A stretch of DNA of 64,000 nt, taken from positions 14,243,001-14,307,000 of the forward strand of contig CM028906.1 in NCBI GenBank assembly GCA_016801845.1. The letters are read 5' to 3'. Below the pieces are notes generated by a model. It had not been told where the DNA came from and made no database searches. It worked only from the letters and a program-made list of their open reading frames with translations. How positions within the stretch are numbered: position 1 is the first letter of the stretch; every line of letters starts with the position of its first letter. The DNA comes from Polydactylus sextarius (taxonomy: Eukaryota > Chordata > Actinopteri > Polynemidae). This document shows, one piece after another, positions 24,601 through 37,700 of the stretch. The position numbers and the translations under genes were made by a program.

Positions 24601-26026
24601 TGTTTATATTGTAGGTGGGTCCATATCAAAATGATGATGGGCCCAAAAACAATAAAACTAAGAACAACTATGTCAATCCAAAGACGTTTACGTTTCTTAC
24701 CAACAAATTATTGTTTTGGCTTGACTGAATGCTAACAAAGTCACAGACGATAAAAGCCAACAGGTATGTGGACATCCTCTTTGTGGGCTCAAATGTAGTT
24801 ATTCGGACAGGAATACCATCAATGATAGAGTCTGCCACATCTGTACAGAGACAGGAAGAGAACTCTGTAAGCAGTAACTGTGTCTAGTTGGTAATTATCT
24901 TGTAACAAGTTGTCCAAGAAATTAATTATTTACAATGAGACTGTCCTACACATTAATTAACACATACAGTACATTTGTTCCTGACCTTTGCTCTGACAAT
25001 CACTTTTCACATACTAAGTGTGATCTCTATATTTCAGCATATTTTTCAGTTTTTATTTGATTAATACTTTTAGCGCAGCTTCCCCAAAAAATAACAAACA
25101 ACAAAAGTTAAAATGGATGTAATTTTTTGATTTCTAAAACTAACCAATGTCCATGCCATTGGACAGAGCCACAGTGTCACGGCTGTGGATGATGGTCACA
25201 TTGAAGACAGCTTTCATGGCCGGCTCATCAAAGCAAGGGAAGGTTTTCCTGGCGTATGTTGTTTGCATCTGTGAGGTAGCAACAACTCTGCAAAATGTTT
25301 CAGTTGATCATTAATGCAAAGTAGACACCAACCAAATGAAATACTCCAAAGTCCTACCAAAATGAACATTGGAACCATGATTAACTGTAATTGTTTAATT
25401 CATTGTCACCGTCACATTATGCTATGGTATGTCACTGCTTACTTCTTCACACCATTCTCAACATATTCACTCCTGTAGAAGCCTTCCAGGTCGTCTGCCA
25501 GCTCACCCCGAAACTCAGTGTAAAGTGAATATGTCGCCCCCACAGCTAATCTGCTACGCAGCTGAAGAACCAGATAATGTGTTTTCACCTCAAGCCATGA
25601 CTTTTGTATAGCAGGGGCAGAAACTTTACCCAAGCCACTAAGTTTAGCATGGTACCCATGGAACATGGTGAGGTTCAGCTTGTTGGAGTGGATGATGATG
25701 AGGTCTGTTTCCTTCACACATTTGAAGATGACCTCTGACTTTCCAGTGAAGATATAGAGGCCATCTTCATTTGGCTCCAACCGGGGCCACAGGCTCACAT
25801 TGTAAATGGAAGGAACAAGAGAGTCTGGAAGCCTGTAGTAGTCCCAAGGTTCCTTTGGTGTGAAAGGGGTGGGGGAAACAGGCATGCTGGTGCTGTCTGA
25901 CCCTGCATTCTTTGCCTTCTCCTTGTCATAGGCAATGGAAAGTGCTATGATTGTAGCCAAAGCGCAGATCGCAAGTACAAGCATCCCAAGACCCACATTT
26001 TTACTGATATAGTAGACTTTTGCCAT
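18682..26026 (-). CDS. anpep: Aminopeptidase N (M1 zinc metallopeptidase), distal tandem copy
   Basis: Twenty coding exons: 26026-25443, 25287-25145, 24840-24701, 24525-24399, 23778-23624, 23251-23138, 23042-22899, 22804-22739, 22525-22460, 22362-22187, 21733-21657, 21537-21404, 20864-20809, 20718-20571, 20457-20366, 20273-20163, 20005-19838, 19680-19540, 19057-18976, 18843-18682. Phases all agree; 961 residues. Signal-anchor at about residues 11-33, a shorter stalk than its neighbour's, GAMEN in exon 5, zinc site HELAH 378-382 with Glu401 in NEGFA. Fifteen of twenty exons have exactly the same length as in the proximal copy, and the others differ by multiples of three, so the pair arose by tandem duplication and both copies look functional. 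All introns here are GT-AG; intron 2 has a GT donor where the sister gene has GC. Type II ectopeptidase by family knowledge; different substrate preference or tissue is possible but not visible. An interspersed fish repeat sits in intron 18. Confidence 0.97.
19300..19515. repeat. Dispersed teleost repeat in distal anpep intron 18
   Basis: Contains 'tttatttgtatagcgcc', 'aaggcactttacatt', 'gagaaacccaac', 'agcacttggcgacaatgg' and 'acatccagcagaac', the ordered hallmarks of a very common percomorph interspersed repeat that I recognise but cannot name with certainty. Boundaries are approximate. Confidence 0.7.
21840..21950. repeat. Dispersed teleost repeat fragment in distal anpep intron 10
   Basis: Contains 'ggacattcagagcagac' and 'agaggataaatcctaatgac', matching part of the same family as the longer copy at 49830-50150. 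Identified by resemblance, not search. Confidence 0.5.
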
Positions 26027-26072
26027 GTCTGATTTGGGAGGTCAGAGCAGGACTCTGAGGGGTCTCAGTCTG

Positions 26073-26120
26073 TATTTATCCAGCACAGTAGGTCTCTTCC
26101 CTCCTTAGTTAATGGTTGAG
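26073..26120 (-). promoter_or_regulatory. Candidate core promoter of the distal anpep, with HNF1-like motif
   Basis: TATTTAT (26073-26079; ATAAATA on the sense strand) lies 47 bases before the ATG. GTTAATGGTTGAG at 26108-26120 resembles an HNF1 site (consensus GTTAATNATTAAC; left half exact). Layout matches the proximal copy (13223-13269). Confidence 0.5.
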
Positions 26121-26364
26121 CTTTTAACATGGCAAAAAGGCATTCTTACAACACCTAGGGAGACACGGAAACACAAAAAAACCTTTGTCATTTAGACTGA
26201 CCTTCAGCAATCTGAATAATTTAAGAGTCAAAGGAAATGAAATGAAAATCAATTCTAACAACAAAGCAAAAATGCAATCATTATGACAGAGAGAAAATCA
26301 AAAAGATTGTTTAGGAGAGCACAAATGGTTATGGTGATGACTCCGGCTTTGTCAGTGGTGGCAA

Positions 26365-26515
26365 GCAGATTTAGTTGCCTTTGGACGGGCCAGCTGTTTT
26401 CCCTTTCCTCTAGCTAACCTGAGCTAACTAGCTGGTGGCATTAGTCTAAATCTCAGCAAGGAAGCACATAGATATATTTTCCCAAATGTTGACCTATTGC
26501 CTTTATTACTATTAA
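26365..26515. repeat. Dispersed teleost repeat ('gctaagctaa' type), copy 1
   Basis: Contains 'gccagctgttttcc', 'ctagctaacctgagctaac', 'agcaaggaagcacatag' and 'tttcccaaatgttg' in the order of a widespread fish repeat. A second, differently truncated copy is at 32130-32325. Confidence 0.6.
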
Positions 26516-29500
26516 TTCTAAACTTCTGTGAGTAACTGAATACAATTAGACACTGCATGACTTCATGTTTGGTATAAGGCGGCCTATTCAATCAGTATTC
26601 AGAATGTACTTTCACTCCATTTTTGGACTATGTAAATATGAATTGCTGCTTTCTTTCTTGGTATAAAACAGGAAAGATTTTTTTTACCTTTACCTGCAGC
26701 ATATTGAAGGATCAAGGATGGATCTAGAATATGAAGTCAAAAGCTCGTTGCTTCTGTTATTGCCTTTTCCTTTTCTCATGCTTGGGGTTATTATTAAGGT
26801 ATCATTTATTTCTTCTCCTTTTGTCTTATTGGTCTGTCTTCTTTGTCTATAACAAGTGCATATCTTATATTTCATTTCCTAGCAGCAATATTTTCAATTT
26901 CACTGGGTCATTTAGTCTTCTCTGAGTTTCATTTATTTTTAATAATAAGCAGGTAAAATGGTTAGTTGTCATGTCTATACACAGATGGTTGAGCAACTAT
27001 GAATACCCAGGTGGAAACAGATCATGCTATCACTTCTGCAGTTCAGACAAAAACAGTTTGACAAGAACAAAGAACAAAGTGCAAAGTGCAGTAAAGAACA
27101 GACTGTGGTTAACTGTCGCAGTAAAAAAAAACATTTACAGCTGATATCTGATATATTATATAGCCCTAAATCATAAAATAAGGTGTGATATTGTTAAAAA
27201 ATAGTCAATAAAACAGTCATATGATGAACAGTTTAGTTCCTGCATTTACTTTGTACCATGAAATTAGCAAAGACTTATAAATAGGTACAAAGTTTTTTTC
27301 CAACAAAGCCTCTTTGCATTACTAAAACCGTCAAGTAACCGCACCAGTTTACCAATCAAATAATTTTGCTGTTCATCTGTTTCCTCTTGCTCAATAGCAG
27401 AATTACAAAAGACAGTGGGTGACATGATGTCAAACATCTGTCATACAAAATTCTGACTATCCTGTGGAACATCATCATCTCACAAGAAGCAGCAGGAACA
27501 GATGTTTCCTCTGCAACATGATCAACTTTTCCAGAAGTACTTTATTTAAGTTTAAAATTAAATACTGATTCTGTCATGGGGATAAAAAAAAAGAGTGTGA
27601 AAGTTCATATTTTTACATTTTACTTGATGACAACTGAGCCATCTCAAGGGCTCCTGTTATACACAATTGTAGACCTGGTGTGTGAAACTTGTGATGTTTT
27701 ACGATGTTACTCTCTATCAAACCATAGAGTCTGCAGTCATAAATGCTAATAACTGATTAACACAATCACATATTTCTGACTTTGTGATGAACCATAAGGA
27801 TTGGAGTCTTTGTGATGAAATTAATAAAACAATTTAGCAGACTGGAGAGCTGCTTAATTTATTCATTCTTGTTTAGATGGTGTGTTATTTTTTGTTGTTG
27901 TTGTAAAAACCTTTAGTTTATAGTTTTATTATTCTTCCACACAAACCATTGGGATTTGAGTTAATAATTTGTAGCACTTTTACACAGCTAAAGATAAAGT
28001 CTCCTTTGTCGCTGGAAACCAAATTTGGAAATAAGTTTATCACAGCTGACATCTGGTATTCAGTCCTTATGGTGAATTATGTCAGGCCACGATAATACAT
28101 AAATAACGATCGATGATGAATTTTAGTGCAAAAGAAATACTCAAAACTAAATTCCTACTATAACCAGTCTCGTTTTTTTCAGCCTTGGATAAGGCACGTA
28201 ATAAATGAGATAATCAATCAATGCAATCAACTGACACTTTTTTGTTGTAATGGAACCAATAAAGTTATATGGTATATTTTATCACTGTTATCTACTATTT
28301 TACAGATTTACGTATTTGAAGGACACAAAGCTGAATTAGAGTCCTTTAGGCAAACATTAAAATACCAAAAGCTATTCCATGGACACTGCCACGTGAACTC
28401 AACATCCTACAGTTGCAGAACATCTGGAACTGATGCATCTGAATCTGATTAAACTCGGCAGTAAAGGGCCACACAGGCATACACATTCTTTCCATGGTAT
28501 TAAACAAACAAAATAAAAGAGAAATCTACTGTTCATGGTTAAGTTGTTCATGCTGTAGTAATACCCTGTTTACATTTACACACCAAATACGATCTACAAT
28601 TACTTTTTAAACTACTACTACTATATATGTATAGCTTTCAGGCTGTTGTGGAAGCTTTACCCAACAAGCCCTTGCCATAGCAATTATAACAAGGTTCTAG
28701 CAATGGTAGATACTTTGCTTTTTTACATTCAAGTTAATTTTGATTGCTCATCAATAGCTTAAGGCAAATTTGAAGTACTGTAAAATTTACTGAGATTTAA
28801 TATATTAATGTTTGATTAGATCACATGTAACTGACTTGTCATTCACAGACACAGAGTTTCCATTTCTATGCTCTAGAAAGAATTGCACCACGATGACAAA
28901 AGAGAGTTACTGTGTTTGAGCTCAGTTTTTCCCCTGTGTTTTGTAGAAGTTGTAGTTATTAAAATGTAAAAATGATGAGATTAATAATAATAATAACAAT
29001 AAAAATCTACATTCTAACCTAAAAAGAAAAATGCTATTAAACATTGGGTGACACTGGGCTTGCTCATGGTGTGTATTAATAAGGTTAATAAGAGAGTAGT
29101 GGAAATGAGTCAACTCTTTGTTATATAAATACTTCTAAGGTTCCAAATGTCTATTTGGACTGTGTTAAAATGCAATATAAGCCAAACAAATCACTGCCCT
29201 TTCCCTGAGCCAGCATTGAGAGGGATAATCTTGCGAGTGGGAATGTTTATCTTGAGGGGCCAAAGTCACATATTTCATGGTGTAAAAAAATAATAACAAT
29301 GGATACATGTAACCGCTCCTGCTCCATGTTGTGGTTTATCTTCCTCATTTTCCCAGTTTCTTAGAAATGATGAAATACTTCACATGCATATAGGTGATTT
29401 ATTCATTGTAAGACTAGTAAGTGTATTGAGTAAACTTTTTGCTGAATACTTCTAGTGCCTGATTATGGGCGAAGTGTAATATTTTACAGTAACAGTTTTG

Positions 29501-30298
29501 TTGCATAATCCCCTCTTTTCGCAATGACTTTTCCTGTTTCAAACACATTTCCTGCACAAGATCAATAAAGTTAATCTTATCTGGACAGTGTGAAGGTAAA
29601 CTGCATTTAAGCTACTATTAGACATATACAGACACACAATCACACCCATTAGTGCCATCTACCTGCACTTGAACCTGTAACCTATCAGCTCTGTGATCTC
29701 AGCTCCACGCACATCCAGAACAACCCATGCATGTTGACAGCCATGCCAAAAAATCAGCAGATCCATGAAGTTAAACTAGGACTTAAGTGGGTAACAAAAT
29801 ATTCACTGGTAAAAGCCACAAGCATTTCACAACTGATTTTTTAAATACTACTTTCTGTTTGCATACCACTGGAAGGGAAATTACCAGCTTTGTTATATGT
29901 AGGATTTTCTTTGTTAATGAAAGGGGTTAAATAGAAAGTAGAGGAATAACAGAGGAAGACAACAGCTGACTGCTTTGAAGTAAGTCATCTTGATGGAGTA
30001 TTGATTTCTATCAAAAGCATCGCAAGACTGCACTTCACAGTGGAAATATTACATAAAGTCTGTCTCCATGCAACATTTGCAAATAGTTAAGGTTAAACCT
30101 TTTTTGTTGCAGACTAATTCAGAGACTCCTTCATTGTAAAAGTAGTGCAACATTGCACCAGATACTGGAGAAAGAAACAAAAAACAAAAATGCACAGGCA
30201 AGTACAGAGCCTTTGCTGTGGAGGAAACTACAGCTCACAACAAAAAGAGTTATTTGGCAATTTATGAACATGTCAAACAATAGAGAAACAGTACATAC

Positions 30299-30410
30299 CA
30301 AAGCCTAAAGTAGCCAGATCCCCCTCGTTGCAAGCTCTGATGCACGTCTGCATGGGGCGCGCAAGTTGAGCTGAAATGCTCCTGGCTGATGTTAAACACT
30401 CAGTCTGCAT
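30299..30410 (-). other. Unassigned exon-like segment
   Basis: On the minus strand a pyrimidine-rich tract ending CCTCACAG precedes base 30410, and TTTG|GTATGTAC follows base 30299. The 112 bases between are open in the frame beginning at an ATG (MQTECLTSARSISAQL…), ending with one base of a split codon. It may be an alternative 3' exon of ap3s2, a distant 5' non-coding exon of the distal anpep gene (26.0 kb), or a lone lncRNA exon. Protein not recognised. Confidence 0.3.
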
Positions 30411-31791
30411 CTGTGAGGGTGGAGGGGTGGAGGCAGTGAGAGCTACCACAGGTTTCTCAAGAGATGTCAGGGGGAGGAACAAATCCTTCAATCTCCCCAC
30501 TCTCCCCTCCCCAAAAAAAATCCCTTAAATTAGTGGGAAGGTGGGGGATGAAAGAATGTGGCTCTATCAACTAGACCACAAACTCACTGTGGTTTAAGAG
30601 AAAGAACTGAATGCATACGATCCTCAGAGGAACGGAGTGTTCTGACCATTTTAATGAAAGTATTGCATGAAGCTGGCTGGCCACAGCCATAGTGACTCAG
30701 CTTACTTTCTGACATGTAAGAAAATAGTTAGTTGGAAATGAACTGCGCAGCCACGTTGAGGTGTAATTTAATTTATTGGCAAGGAATGCCTTTGACGTCG
30801 ACACACATTTTCTTAGTTCAGACGTTTGACAGGACTTCCTGGTAAAACTACAACAGAGTATGGCTTTGACATCTGTCTGACTCTAAATTATATAACCAAG
30901 GAGACACAAACACACTTTATGGAAACACTTATCCAAAAAAAGATGCACAAAAAAAAAAACCATTAATGTGTTACCTCTCTGAACAGATGTTGGCAAGATC
31001 CTGTCGCAACACATTAAGACTTGGCTGTAACTACACAGCGTTTACATTTGCTATGCTGGGCACAATCTGCACCCAGGGGAACGATAATATTGTTCACAAA
31101 TCACATGGACATCAGGGACACAATATATTACAGGGAAAGAGGTTAACTAAAAAAAAGACAAGAGCCAAAGCAGGAGAGTCTGATCCCAGCCTGAGTGAAC
31201 ACACACTTGGAATAGGAGATAAAAATGTGTTTGAGTAATTACAGCCCAACACAGAAGCCAAAGGATCATATTACAGTGACCAGCGCTCAGTCCAAAAGCT
31301 CTCCTCAGACAGAAGGGAACGTTTATAAAATTTAGGCAGAGCAACAGTGATCACTGTCAAAGATTTGGAAGAGTTATGATGGAAAATTCACTCTGGGTCA
31401 ACTCAGTCGTTTGTCTTTTTGAAAGAGCCGGAAATCAACATGACGACTACAAAAACACACAAAGAATAGCAGAAAATTTACAGATGTTAATATCACCCTT
31501 GATGCTTTATAGAATCAAACTTAAAATTATTGTGCAAATTCATCAACTGGAGTAATCTGTAACTTGTATACAGCAGAACTCAAAAATAATCCACAACTTT
31601 GCTCCCAAACATGTGAAATGTCAAATGATTGGAATGAGCGGGAGACAAAGATGCTGTGGGTCTACATAGTACATATATAAAAACTGGAACTGTTTTCTCT
31701 GTCTCAACTGCAGAGCTGGGTGGAGGGGAACAGCAGAGAACTGAAGACATCAGTAGTACATCGGCCCTGCAGAGCTCAGCTGGGACACTTC

Positions 31792-34700
31792 TCAGAATGG
31801 GGAGAGGCTCGGCACTTTGATATTAATGTCTCCGATGTTGATGTTGCGAGGAATCTCAGGCAGGTTCATGTTCTTCACAGCAGACACGGCGCGAGCAGGT
31901 GCCGCCGACAGACCTCCCTGCACCAACACAGCAAGAAAGTAAACAGCTGTAATGCTACTGTGAGCGACTTGACCAGTGATTACAGCATCTCTTGTATTAT
32001 GCTGATGACGTGTTTGTCTATTGAAGAAAGTCTTGCAGTGAAATGAAGTAGATACCAACACTATTTTTGTATGTGGTAGTCCATCTAAGACACATAGTGC
32101 ATACCATCTGTATCAAAATTACTAAAAACTGGCTCTGTCCACGAGGGGGTGACAACATTGAATGAAGACGCTAAGCTAAACTAAGCTAATCACCTTCAGG
32201 CTGCAGCTTCGTGTTCATCGTACATACATATGTCATGAGAGTGGTACTGATCCTCTCATCAGTGGTCGGCAATCAATCAAATTAACGTGTTTCCCACTAA
32301 GACAAACTATTCCTTTAATTCAAGAAAAAAAAATCATGTTTGTTTTTCTATAACATTCAAATTTCATATTCTCCCAAGTGGACTTGAATAGCCTAACCTG
32401 CATTACTGGAATAAAAAAAGGAGTTTGACATAAAGGAAAGAGTGAAACAACTATTTTATTTTACTGCATTAATCCAGTCTGATGCTGTGTTCATGTAGCG
32501 GGAGGCTAATTGGTTTTGAGCAAACCAGTCTGTGGTAAGTGACATATCTGCCCCGTGGTCATCGTTTTTGTGAAGCTGTGGTAGCAGTTGCTGAAAGCAA
32601 TTTAAAAAAATTCAGAATGATCAAAGAAATAGGGATACTACAAAGATTATACACATCAAAGTCTGTTTACAGGTCTTGAGGAGAGTGCCTCAAGTGATGT
32701 CACTCAAGTCAACTTTGGTTGAGGCTAAAAATTGCAGGTTTAACAGCATAAACAACATAAATGAAGTTGAATTAATTTATCTTGGCTCAGTCCCATTAAT
32801 CCTTATGTTTCTCTTGTCATGAACGTAGCGAGGCAGCTAGCTACCTCTACAACACTAAGACACTTTCATTCTCAGTCACTGAGCCTGAGAAGCTGTGGTT
32901 GGTCAGTTGTTTCTTTAACTACAGGAAAAAGGCGCCTTCTTGTTCTGACCAGTTCTGAGATGTGGGCGAATATTCAGAGGTCTCGACACAGGCAAACAAT
33001 GACAACTGTGTTTAATACAATTTAAAGTTTCAAGTTGATTCTAATGGCAAAGAGCACGCTAACCAGTGTGGCTGCCTGAGAAGCAGAAGAAACAAATTCC
33101 TTGCCATAAAAACCTGCGGTTTGGGAAAACAGTTGGTACCAGTAGGAAGATTACACAACTGGGCTACAACATGCAAAAAAAAAAAAAAAAAAACATATTG
33201 GTGTAGTCCTTTAATGTGGCAAACAGACTGACCTCAGACTTCTCCATGCGGTTCTGCACCTCCACCTGAGCAACGATCTCATTCATGTTGGTTTCCAGCA
33301 CCATGCCCCCCATCACCACTTCCTGTAAGATGTAATGTACCTGCAGACAAACACAACACAGGGGTTAACACACGACTGCACCAAATCAATTACTGCTACT
33401 AAAACAGCTTTCATGGTTTGTCTGTTATTACTTGTTAATATCAGAACAACACCATATAAGAAAAAAGGAGATGATGTCATGTAAATTCAATAGTAACTGT
33501 GGGTCAGACAACATCACACACACTAGCTGCTCCAAATCACAACCAGATGAAACTGTTTTCGTAGTGGCATTTACAAACTCAGCTGTTGCGTGTTTCTTTA
33601 CAAAAAAAGTGAGCAACAGAGGTATAAATATCCACTTCTCTATTGAAAGCAGCTCACTGTCACAGTCTTAATTTCCCTTTTGAGTTGAAGATTTGTGAAT
33701 TCCTGTGGATGGAATAGATTTTTGGGAACATGAGACCGTCTTCCACAGCTGACCTAATTTTCAACTGGAAAGAAATGGCTGAAACAGCTTTGAAATAGGT
33801 GAGCTATTGTATTCAATAAAGCTTCATTCACATACTTTCTCCCTGAAGAAAAAGATTTTGACTATATTCTTAAAAGCGGCCTGAAGTGACATGAGACAAA
33901 GAAATGGAAACTGGAGAATCCTGCCTAAACCTGTGATTCACCAACTCATGTGGGCGACTCCCTTATAATATAATAATATTAAGTCTATTTTAAAACCCAG
34001 CACATGTGTATAAATTATTATTTAACGATGCCTCACTGGGTGGTGTTGTCCAGGTAGCAGAGCTTTCTGGGAGCAAAGGAGTTTTCATTCCAGCAGAAAT
34101 ATTTCCAAGTTCCATCTTGGGAACATTCCTACGGCCAAACCCTGCTGCACCACATGACATCAATTTCCTGCTGGGAAAATTCAATCAAGATGGCTGAAAA
34201 TGTGTCTCCAGCAACACGTAGCTCAGCACCAGGGAGAAAAAGGAGGCCTTGTTGTAGCCTGAACAATGCAGAGTTTTATTCTGCAGAATTTAAATGCATT
34301 TTTAAAATAATTTATAATGTTGAGAAAGAGGAAACCTTGAACACTGGTGTTTTTCTTTTCATCATTCCTTTGCAAAAAAAAAAATGTTAAAAACAGCCTC
34401 CAGGTACAGGCATTTTCACTTTTGAGATGAAAATTTCAGATCTACAAAACCACTCTTTCAAGTGGCTCTATTTTACGATGACAGGTTTGACATATATAGT
34501 TTTAATAAAACATCTTCATCCCACGCATCAAAAAGAACTGGACCAATTAAAGTGATGCAGCCGTTCCTAAGACGCAACTAATGGCACAGGGGAGATAACA
34601 AATAATTTAAAAAAAAATACAGCACTGTGCTACACACTGGCCCTAATCTGAACCTTATATTGAATATGAAAAGCAAATCCATTAATAATAAACTGCTGTT

Positions 34701-37700
34701 TTGGGGTTGGCACATACACGATACACATAATGGAGTCAACACAAGGTTGTTTTCAATGTGAAAATAACAGACATGACGCACTAAGCTCTTAATGTTCTCA
34801 TAGTCTGAGGGATGCAGGTGACATCAAGGCACAAATGAAAGGTTGGAGGATAAAGTGTGAATACAGCAAACATAAGGCAGTTGACTATAAATGCATGTGA
34901 AGAAGAGAATGAGTTAAATTTCAAATGCACTAATGGACATAAATTGCTGGCTTATTTTAGCCACAGTTGCTTCCTGCACTGCACACACAACATTAGAGCA
35001 GTTACCAATCAATATTTTTCATTATTGATTTACTGTTTTGTTTTCAATTATTTTTAGAAAAGCAACTGGAATTACCGCCACATGGGTGTGTGTGTCTCCA
35101 GCGACTGGTCCAGACTCAGTCAGAGGATAAAATATGTTCCAGACAAATCTAATAAAAGTATCATTCAGTTTACGGGACACAATTAAAAACATAAGTGTGT
35201 ATTTCAGTCATATGTGACAAAAGCTCTCATTTGTGAACCTGAAACCACAGAACAGGAGCAGTCTAGTAGTTTTGTCAGACTGCTAAATTATGCACGAGAG
35301 TCGGCCTCGATCTCTACTCACCTTGTCCATGTGGAATATGAGGTCCAGTTCACAGACGTTTTCAAAGCATTTATCCAGAGTTTCCACAAACACCTACAAT
35401 GAAGAGGATGTGGTCAGTTAAACTCCACATTTATTAAATATCCACATGTGGAAAGTAGTAAATCTACACTTTATGAAAAAGTGACATAAATGGCAATGTC
35501 ATAATTTTATCAGCTATTATCAGCCTTTAATGACTTAACATCTATAAAACCACAGAAGTGATAAGTGATTTTTAGATGCAAGTCCAGAGCTAATGCCAAG
35601 AAGACAGAGGTTAATGTTAAAAAAAAAAGTATGAAGAGTTTCCAACTCCTATTCTGTACAGTTCAAATCTTTTCCCTTATTTAGTTATTTTGTATATTTG
35701 ATTCAACATGTTGTATTGCTTAACTTCCTGTGTGAATGCGTTGTGACAAAAGTACATCCAAGTTTCATCACAGGCACAAGAAACACATGAAGCCAGATTT
35801 CAACTCTGATAGGAAAAGAGTGCATCTGCATGTCAATTTTACTTAACCAGAGTTATGAAAGTAAACAAGTCAATGATTCATGCTTCTCCATGTTGTTGCC
35901 ATGGCACCATGTGAGGCAGCACATGGCAGCAGCGTCTCATTTTTCTTACTTCTTTCCTCCTTTTCCCTAACTTTTAAACAGTTTAACTAAAACAGTTCTT
36001 CCTTTTTATCAGGATGGCTTTTTTCTTTTTTTTTTTTTATTTTCCTGTTTTTTGCCTGGTTTTGTTTTTGACTATGACAACCAGAGAGCCGTTGAGCAGT
36101 TGCCCAATTGCCCAATTGCCCAATTGCCCAATTGCCCAATTGTCGCTCCAGTAATCAGGGGATGACACTGTGTTGCTCAAAGTTACAACCTGACAAGAGA
36201 CCCCAGAGATAAGGTGGATGCATGATGGTACAGACCATCATTACCGTCTATAACTGTGAGGAATGTACGATCTCTCCCCATGAGATGAAGAGATACAGAA
36301 CAGATACATTTCCCCTTGTGGGACAAATAAATATATTCTATTCTATTCTATTCTCAAAATGAATAGCATCATGTAATGGAAAACAGTTTGTTTAATATTT
36401 CAAGGGAAAGACAGTGTCTAATTTTGAGGGTTTTTTGAGTCATAGAATGAGCAAACAGAGGGTGATGTGAAGAGAGAGATTTTGCTTCAAAAAATACATA
36501 TTATGTATATTTAGAAAGCATTTAAATAAATTAGAGGTTGACCTGGATGAGGTCCAGAATGCCGAGCTCACTCTCAGATGAGTCCACGCAGAAGACAAAG
36601 TAGAGAGTGGCGTAGTGTCGGTAGATCAGCTTGTAATCAGAGCCACCAATGAGACTGGAAACAGAAAAGATTCAAGAAAATTCTACAGGTCTTGTTGTTT
36701 AAACACAGGAATGGATGCCGTCACAAAATGAATTATTAATCTGGTTAATATAAAAGAGTTGATCAAAGGAATTCAATGAGTGACAACTTCTGTGCATTTG
36801 CCTCCATCTAATGGTTAAAATTTGGTACTGCATCTGCGGTCAGCTGCTGGCTCATCTTTGCTGCCAGGTGATGTCAGCTTCTGTAGTAACATCAAAGGAA
36901 GTGGCCCTGAGTTTACAGTAGTTAGTGTTTAATGTTTTGTCAAAATGTCATAACAAATTATAACTAAAATTACAGTCTGTCTTTCAGTCTCTGCCAATAT
37001 AAACTTAAAGTCTCCAAATGCACCTAATCTTATATTTAGCGGTCATAAGACTTCAGTCTTTCCATTTGGAAATCACAACATAAACACGCCAATTACAGTT
37101 GTGGCAGTATTTCTGCAACAGTGAGCCAGTGCTCACTCCTGACAAGCACAAGCGACAGTCTTTTTATATTCACTTGAGGTATAAATATCTGCTTTGTTTT
37201 GTCACAGTGTGATTTTCATCCAGAATCACAGCAAACAGAGCTACTTGCCTTCCACCCTCCAAGAAGTTGCAGACATTGTCGTCTCTCTTAGAGACCAAGT
37301 GGAAAGTCTCCCGAATTATCTGCTGCTGCATGTCCTCCGCCTGCAGGGAAACATGGATAATAAATTTACCTACAGATCTATCACCGTCTCAGTGGTTTTA
37401 TATAACACACATAGCACATCACCCCTGTGACACTATAGAAAATATATGGAAACCAGTTACTGGTTTTTACACTAGGCTCTCTGATCTTTCAGAAAAGACA
37501 TGATCACATTTTACTTGCAGATACAGGCTATGATGCTAAAATACAGTGATCTTAAAAAAGAAAAGGAAAAGAAAAAAATCAGTGATCAGAAGCTAAATGA
37601 GTTGTGGAAATGAGCAGGTGGATAAAAATGTTTACACAAAAAATATTCTTGTTACGTGGGTTTTTCATTTTTGAAATAATATTACGACTGATTTACACCA

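Larger units (their letters stand above)
26121..31791. other. Intergenic DNA between distal anpep and ap3s2
   Basis: About 5.7 kb. It contains a dispersed repeat at 26.37-26.5 kb and an orphan exon-like segment at 30299-30410 (minus). It also presumably contains the ap3s2 3' UTR just left of 31792; a minus-strand AATAAA is at 30772-30777. The 108-residue plus-strand frame at 28126-28452 is not recognised and shows no coding features. Confidence 0.55.

Noticed and set aside
28126..28452. 108-codon plus-strand frame in the anpep-ap3s2 spacer
   Set aside because: AT-rich, low-complexity composition, no family resemblance; likely chance.
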